Of a DNA stretch of 64,000 bases, positions 60,499 through 64,000 are shown one piece after another. This DNA comes from an uncultured Oscillospiraceae bacterium (GTDB taxonomy: Bacteria; Bacillota_A; Clostridia; Oscillospirales; Acutalibacteraceae). The stretch covers positions 1 to 64,000 of the forward strand of contig CAJUTL010000012.1 of assembly GCA_910589395.1 (NCBI GenBank), read 5' to 3'. Both the position numbers and the translations under genes were made by a program. The notes beneath the pieces are model-generated. The model saw only the letters and a list, made by a program, of their open reading frames with translations, did not search any database and was not told where the DNA came from. How positions within the stretch are numbered: position 1 is the first letter of the stretch; every line of letters starts with the position of its first letter.

Positions 60499-62289
60499 AT
60501 GTATCGTTCAAACGTACTGGTCTGCGGAGGAACAGGCTGTACCTCCTCCAACAGCGAGCAGATCATTGAAACACTGAAGGCTGAGATCAAGGCCCAGGGC
60601 CTGGAGCAGGAGGTCAATGTGATCCGCACCGGCTGCTTTGGCCTGTGCGCTCTGGGGCCGATTATGATCGTTTATCCGGAGGGCGCTTTTTACAGCCGCA
60701 TTACCCCTGAGGACATTCCCGAAATTGTTTCCGAGCATCTTCTGAAGGGCCGCATTGTAAAGCGTCTGCTGTATCAGGAGACCGTTCAGGAGGACGGGAC
60801 TATCAAGTCCTTAAACGAGACCAGGTTTTATTCCAAGCAGCACCGTGTCGCCCTGCGCAACTGCGGTGTGATAGATCCTGAGAATATTGAAGAGTACATA
60901 GCCAGAGACGGTTACGCCGCACTGGGTAAGGTTCTGACGGAAATGACCCCTCAGGACGTGATCGACACCATGCTGGCTTCCGGCTTGCGGGGACGGGGCG
61001 GAGCAGGCTTCCCCACGGGCCTGAAATGGAAATTTGCCGCCGCCAACGAAGCGGATCAGAAATACGCCTGCTGTAACGCCGACGAGGGCGATCCCGGCGC
61101 GTTCATGGACCGTTCCGTGCTGGAGGGGGATCCCCACAGCGTGCTGGAGGCCATGGCCATAGCGGGCTATGCCATCGGCGCCACCCAGGGCTATATCTAT
61201 ATCCGCGCCGAATATCCCATCGCCGTAAAGCGGCTGCAGATCGCCATCGATCAGGCCAGAGAGCGCGGCCTTCTGGGAAAAAACATTTTCAATTCCGGCT
61301 TTGATTTTGATATCGGCATTCGCCTGGGTGCGGGCGCTTTTGTCTGCGGTGAGGAGACCGCTTTGATGACCTCCATTGAGGGCAAGCGGGGCGAGCCCCG
61401 GGTACGCCCGCCTTTCCCGGCGCTCAAGGGCCTGTTTGGAAAGCCCACGGTGCTCAACAACGTGGAAACCTATGCCAATATTCCTCAGATCATTTTGAAG
61501 GGGGCCGATTGGTTCCGCTCCATCGGCACGGAAAAATCCCCCGGCACCAAGGTGTTCGCCCTGGGCGGTAAAATCACCAACACCGGCCTGGTGGAGGTTC
61601 CCATGGGTACCACCCTGCGGGAGGTGGTAGAGGATATCGGCGGCGGCGTTCCCGGCGGCCATACCTTTAAGGCCGCTCAGACCGGCGGCCCCTCCGGCGG
61701 CTGTATTCCGGCAAAGCTCATCGATACGCCCATCGATTACGATAACCTGATCGCCATCGGCTCCATGATGGGCTCCGGCGGTCTGATCGTTATGGACGAA
61801 ACCACCTGTATGGTGGATATCGCCAAGTTCTTCCTGGAATTTACCGTGGACGAATCCTGCGGCAAATGCACCCCCTGCCGCGTGGGCACCAAGCGGCTTT
61901 TGGAGATCCTCAATAAGATCACCTCCGGCAACGGCACTCTGGAGGATCTGGATAAGATGGAAGAGCTCTGCTACTACATCAAGGAAAATTCCCTCTGCGG
62001 CCTGGGCCAAACCGCCCCGAACCCCGTGCTTTCCACGCTGAAATATTATCGGGACGAGTATGAGGCCCATGTGCTGGAGCACCGCTGTCCCGCCGGGGCC
62101 TGTAAGGCCCTGACCAATTATACGATCGATCCCGACAAGTGCAAGGGCTGCACGATTTGTGCCCGGAACTGTCCTGTGGGCGCGATCAGCGGCGCGCTGA
62201 AGGAAGCCCATACGATTGATACCGGCAAGTGCATCAAGTGCGGCGTGTGTATGGAAAAGTGCAAATTCGGCGCTGTGGTGAAGAAATAA
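60499..62289 (+). CDS. hydB: NuoF-like flavin subunit of bifurcating hydrogenase
   Basis: A 596-residue NADH-binding subunit. N-terminal [2Fe-2S] domain (CGGTGCTSSNSEQI), NuoF core with LRGRGGAGFPTGLKW and CNADEGDPGAFMDR (FMN and NADH sites), a SLBB segment, the [4Fe-4S] ligands in ESCGKCTPCRVGTK, and two C-terminal [4Fe-4S] motifs (CKGCTICARNCPVGA, CIKCGVCMEKCKFGA). It matches HydB, where NADH and ferredoxin electrons meet. AAGGAGG precedes the ATG. Confidence 0.93.
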   Translation: MYRSNVLVCGGTGCTSSNSEQIIETLKAEIKAQGLEQEVNVIRTGCFGLCALGPIMIVYPEGAFYSRITPEDIPEIVSEHLLKGRIVKRLLYQETVQEDGTIKSLNETRFYSKQHRVALRNCGVIDPENIEEYIARDGYAALGKVLTEMTPQDVIDTMLASGLRGRGGAGFPTGLKWKFAAANEADQKYACCNADEGDPGAFMDRSVLEGDPHSVLEAMAIAGYAIGATQGYIYIRAEYPIAVKRLQIAIDQARERGLLGKNIFNSGFDFDIGIRLGAGAFVCGEETALMTSIEGKRGEPRVRPPFPALKGLFGKPTVLNNVETYANIPQIILKGADWFRSIGTEKSPGTKVFALGGKITNTGLVEVPMGTTLREVVEDIGGGVPGGHTFKAAQTGGPSGGCIPAKLIDTPIDYDNLIAIGSMMGSGGLIVMDETTCMVDIAKFFLEFTVDESCGKCTPCRVGTKRLLEILNKITSGNGTLEDLDKMEELCYYIKENSLCGLGQTAPNPVLSTLKYYRDEYEAHVLEHRCPAGACKALTNYTIDPDKCKGCTICARNCPVGAISGALKEAHTIDTGKCIKCGVCMEKCKFGAVVKK

Positions 62290-62307
62290 GAGAGGAGTGA
62301 GAAGAGC

Positions 62308-64000
62308 ATGGAAATGGTAACCGTTAAAATCAATGGGATAGACTATGAAGTGCCCGCCGGGTCCACGATCCTGGAAGCCGCCCGATCCGCCGGTATTGAT
62401 GTTCCTACCCTTTGCTATCTGAAGGACGTAAACCAGATCGGCGCCTGCCGTATGTGTATGGTAGAGGTGAAGGGGGCGCGCTCTCTGGTGGCAGCCTGCG
62501 TGTACCCTGTGAACGACGGTATGGAGGTGTTCACCAACACTCCCAAGGTGCAGGAATCCCGCCGTATGACGCTGGAACTGCTGCTTTCCGTTCACGAGAA
62601 AAAATGTCTTACCTGTGAGCGCAGCGGAAACTGCGAGCTGCAGAAGCTTTGTAACGATATGGGCATTGAGGAGGAGGATCGCTTCGCCGGGGCAATGCCC
62701 GCGGGGGATAAGGATACCTCCACCTTGTATCTGGAGCGCAACAACGCCAAATGCGTGCTTTGCCGCCGCTGTGTGGCCGCCTGTCAGAATCAGCATGTTT
62801 CCGTGATCGGAGCCAATAACCGGGGCTTCGATACTCAGATCGGCTGTGCCTTTGAGCAGCCCTTGAGCTATGCCTCCTGCGTGGCCTGCGGCCAGTGCAT
62901 TGTCAGCTGTCCCACCGGCGCGCTGACGGAAAAAGACAGTATTCAAGAAGTGCTGGACGCGATCAGCGATCCCACCAAGACCGTGGTGGCGCAGACCGCC
63001 CCGGCCGTTCGCGCGGCTTTGGGTGAGGAATTCGGCCTTCCCATCGGTACCAACGTGGAGGGGAAAATGGTGGCCGCCCTGCGCCGCCTGGGCTTTGACA
63101 AGGTATTCGATACCGATTTCGGCGCGGACATGACCATCATGGAGGAAGCAAACGAATTTATTTCCCGGGTGAAAAACGGCGGAAAGCTGCCGATCATCAC
63201 CTCCTGCTCTCCCGGCTGGGTCAAGTTCTGCGAGCATTATTATCCCGACCTGATTGACAATCTCTCCACCTGTAAGTCTCCCCAGAATATGACCGGAGCG
63301 CTGATCAAAACCTGGTACGCGCAGAAGGAGGGGATCGATCCCAAGGACATCGTGTCTGTTTCCGTGATGCCCTGTACGGCGAAGAAGTTTGAGATCATGC
63401 GCAACGATGAGAACGCCGCCGGCGTTCCCGATGTGGATATCAGCTTGACCACCCGGGAGCTTGCCCGGCTGATCAAGCGCGCCCAGCTGAATTTCCAGCG
63501 GCTGCCCGAAGAGAAGTTTGACGAGGCGATGGGCGTTTCCACCGGCGCGGCGGTGATCTTCGGTGCTACCGGCGGCGTGATGGAGGCCGCCCTGCGTACA
63601 GCCGCCGACCTGCTGGAGGGCAGACGCGTGGAGGAGATCGAATATCAGGAGATCCGCGGCACCGAAGGCTTCAAGGAGGCTGTTTACAAGGTGGCCGGTA
63701 TGGACGTGAAGGTGGCTGTTGTCAGCGGCCTTGCCAATGCGGACGTCCTGCTGCAAAAGGTGCGCTCCGGGGAAGCGGATTATCAGTTTATCGAAGTGAT
63801 GTGCTGTCCCGGCGGCTGTGTTAACGGCGGCGGCCAGCCCATTCAGCCTGCTTCCGTCCGCGCCGATACGGATATCAAGGCGCTGCGCGCCAAGGCCTTG
63901 TACGATCAGGATCGTGCCATGCTCCTGCGCAAGAGCCACGATAACCCCGTGGTGCAGAAGTGCTATGAGGAGTTCCTGACCGATGGCCCCGGCGGCCACA
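62308..64000 (+). CDS. hydA: [FeFe]-hydrogenase catalytic subunit, 3'-truncated
   Basis: At least 564 residues; the gene runs off the window. N-terminal [2Fe-2S] (CYLKDVNQIGACRMC), a His-ligated cluster (HEKKCLTCERSGNCELQ), two [4Fe-4S] clusters (CVLCRRCVAACQ, CVACGQCIVSCPTGA), then the H-cluster motifs TSCSPGWVKFCE, MPCTAKKFE and EVMCCPGGCVNGGGQP. This is the group A3 electron-bifurcating type, producing H2 from NADH plus reduced ferredoxin. The third motif has Cys where most family members have Ala. Start is ATG at 62308 with GAGGAG upstream. Confidence 0.94.
   Translation, partial: MEMVTVKINGIDYEVPAGSTILEAARSAGIDVPTLCYLKDVNQIGACRMCMVEVKGARSLVAACVYPVNDGMEVFTNTPKVQESRRMTLELLLSVHEKKCLTCERSGNCELQKLCNDMGIEEEDRFAGAMPAGDKDTSTLYLERNNAKCVLCRRCVAACQNQHVSVIGANNRGFDTQIGCAFEQPLSYASCVACGQCIVSCPTGALTEKDSIQEVLDAISDPTKTVVAQTAPAVRAALGEEFGLPIGTNVEGKMVAALRRLGFDKVFDTDFGADMTIMEEANEFISRVKNGGKLPIITSCSPGWVKFCEHYYPDLIDNLSTCKSPQNMTGALIKTWYAQKEGIDPKDIVSVSVMPCTAKKFEIMRNDENAAGVPDVDISLTTRELARLIKRAQLNFQRLPEEKFDEAMGVSTGAAVIFGATGGVMEAALRTAADLLEGRRVEEIEYQEIRGTEGFKEAVYKVAGMDVKVAVVSGLANADVLLQKVRSGEADYQFIEVMCCPGGCVNGGGQPIQPASVRADTDIKALRAKALYDQDRAMLLRKSHDNPVVQKCYEEFLTDGPGGH

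Noticed and set aside
60811..63999. A very long open frame on the minus strand opposite hydB-hydA
   Set aside because: It is a shadow caused by GC-rich codon use; the plus-strand proteins have full domain matches and ribosome sites.

Overview
The window looks like the chromosome of an anaerobic, low-to-mid GC Gram-positive of the Clostridia (an Oscillospiraceae-like gut lineage is my best guess). Evidence: AGGAGG-type ribosome sites and TTGACA/TATAAT promoters throughout, SLH-domain surface proteins, a BofA-type sporulation protein, a split transketolase, an FprA flavodiiron protein with a flavin reductase-rubredoxin partner, and an electron-bifurcating [FeFe]-hydrogenase operon. No rRNA or tRNA gene was seen.

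Host part 1 (1-39.2 kb). A repeat-rich start (1-640) is followed by a HAD phosphatase, a DUF3781 protein and an acetyltransferase. Next is a minus-strand ABC efflux operon with one permease, one ATPase with a long acidic tail and two HlyD-like adaptors (2523-8877). Then come a lipoprotein, RNase HI, a PatB/MalY lyase, endonuclease III, glyA, rarA, a flavin reductase-rubredoxin fusion, split transketolase, an acetyltransferase and an SLH cysteine-peptidase-like protein. An ABC exporter pair, FprA, a probable small RNA gene (26.4 kb), a 2-hydroxyacid dehydrogenase, an ABC exporter, murD, rnr, bofA, nagA, an SLH/phosphodiester glycosidase protein and two tandem zinc-ribbon membrane paralogues complete this part. 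REP-like doublets, a TAG-rich repeat and a 183-bp palindromic MITE-like unit sit between genes.

Accessory island (about 39.27-55.82 kb). The island is bounded by two imperfect inverted repeats of about 46 bp and lies between a host gene and serA. Leftward genes are a large serine recombinase, a TnpW-like protein, a MobA/MobL relaxase, a DUF3847 protein, an oriT-like site, a GIY-YIG/helicase protein overlapping an Eco57I-like methyltransferase, a small DNA invertase and a small HTH protein. Rightward are an XRE regulator and an AT-rich Gabija-like pair (OLD nuclease plus UvrD-like helicase). I read it as a mobilizable defence island. Its most striking parts are (a) a 114-bp segment holding a promoter, flanked by 24-bp inverted repeats and wedged between the invertase gene and the restriction-modification operon, which looks like an on/off switch, and (b) a 560-bp array of about 13 different palindromes sharing a TCAAAATGA-like core beside the small HTH gene.

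Host part 2 (55.85-64 kb). serC-serA form a minus-strand operon whose promoter lies under a perfect 23-bp palindrome. Divergently, a DRTGG-domain protein, a NuoE-like subunit, an HATPase, a [2Fe-2S] protein, a NuoF-like subunit and the 3'-truncated [FeFe]-hydrogenase HydA form an operon that would couple NADH and ferredoxin oxidation to H2 formation.
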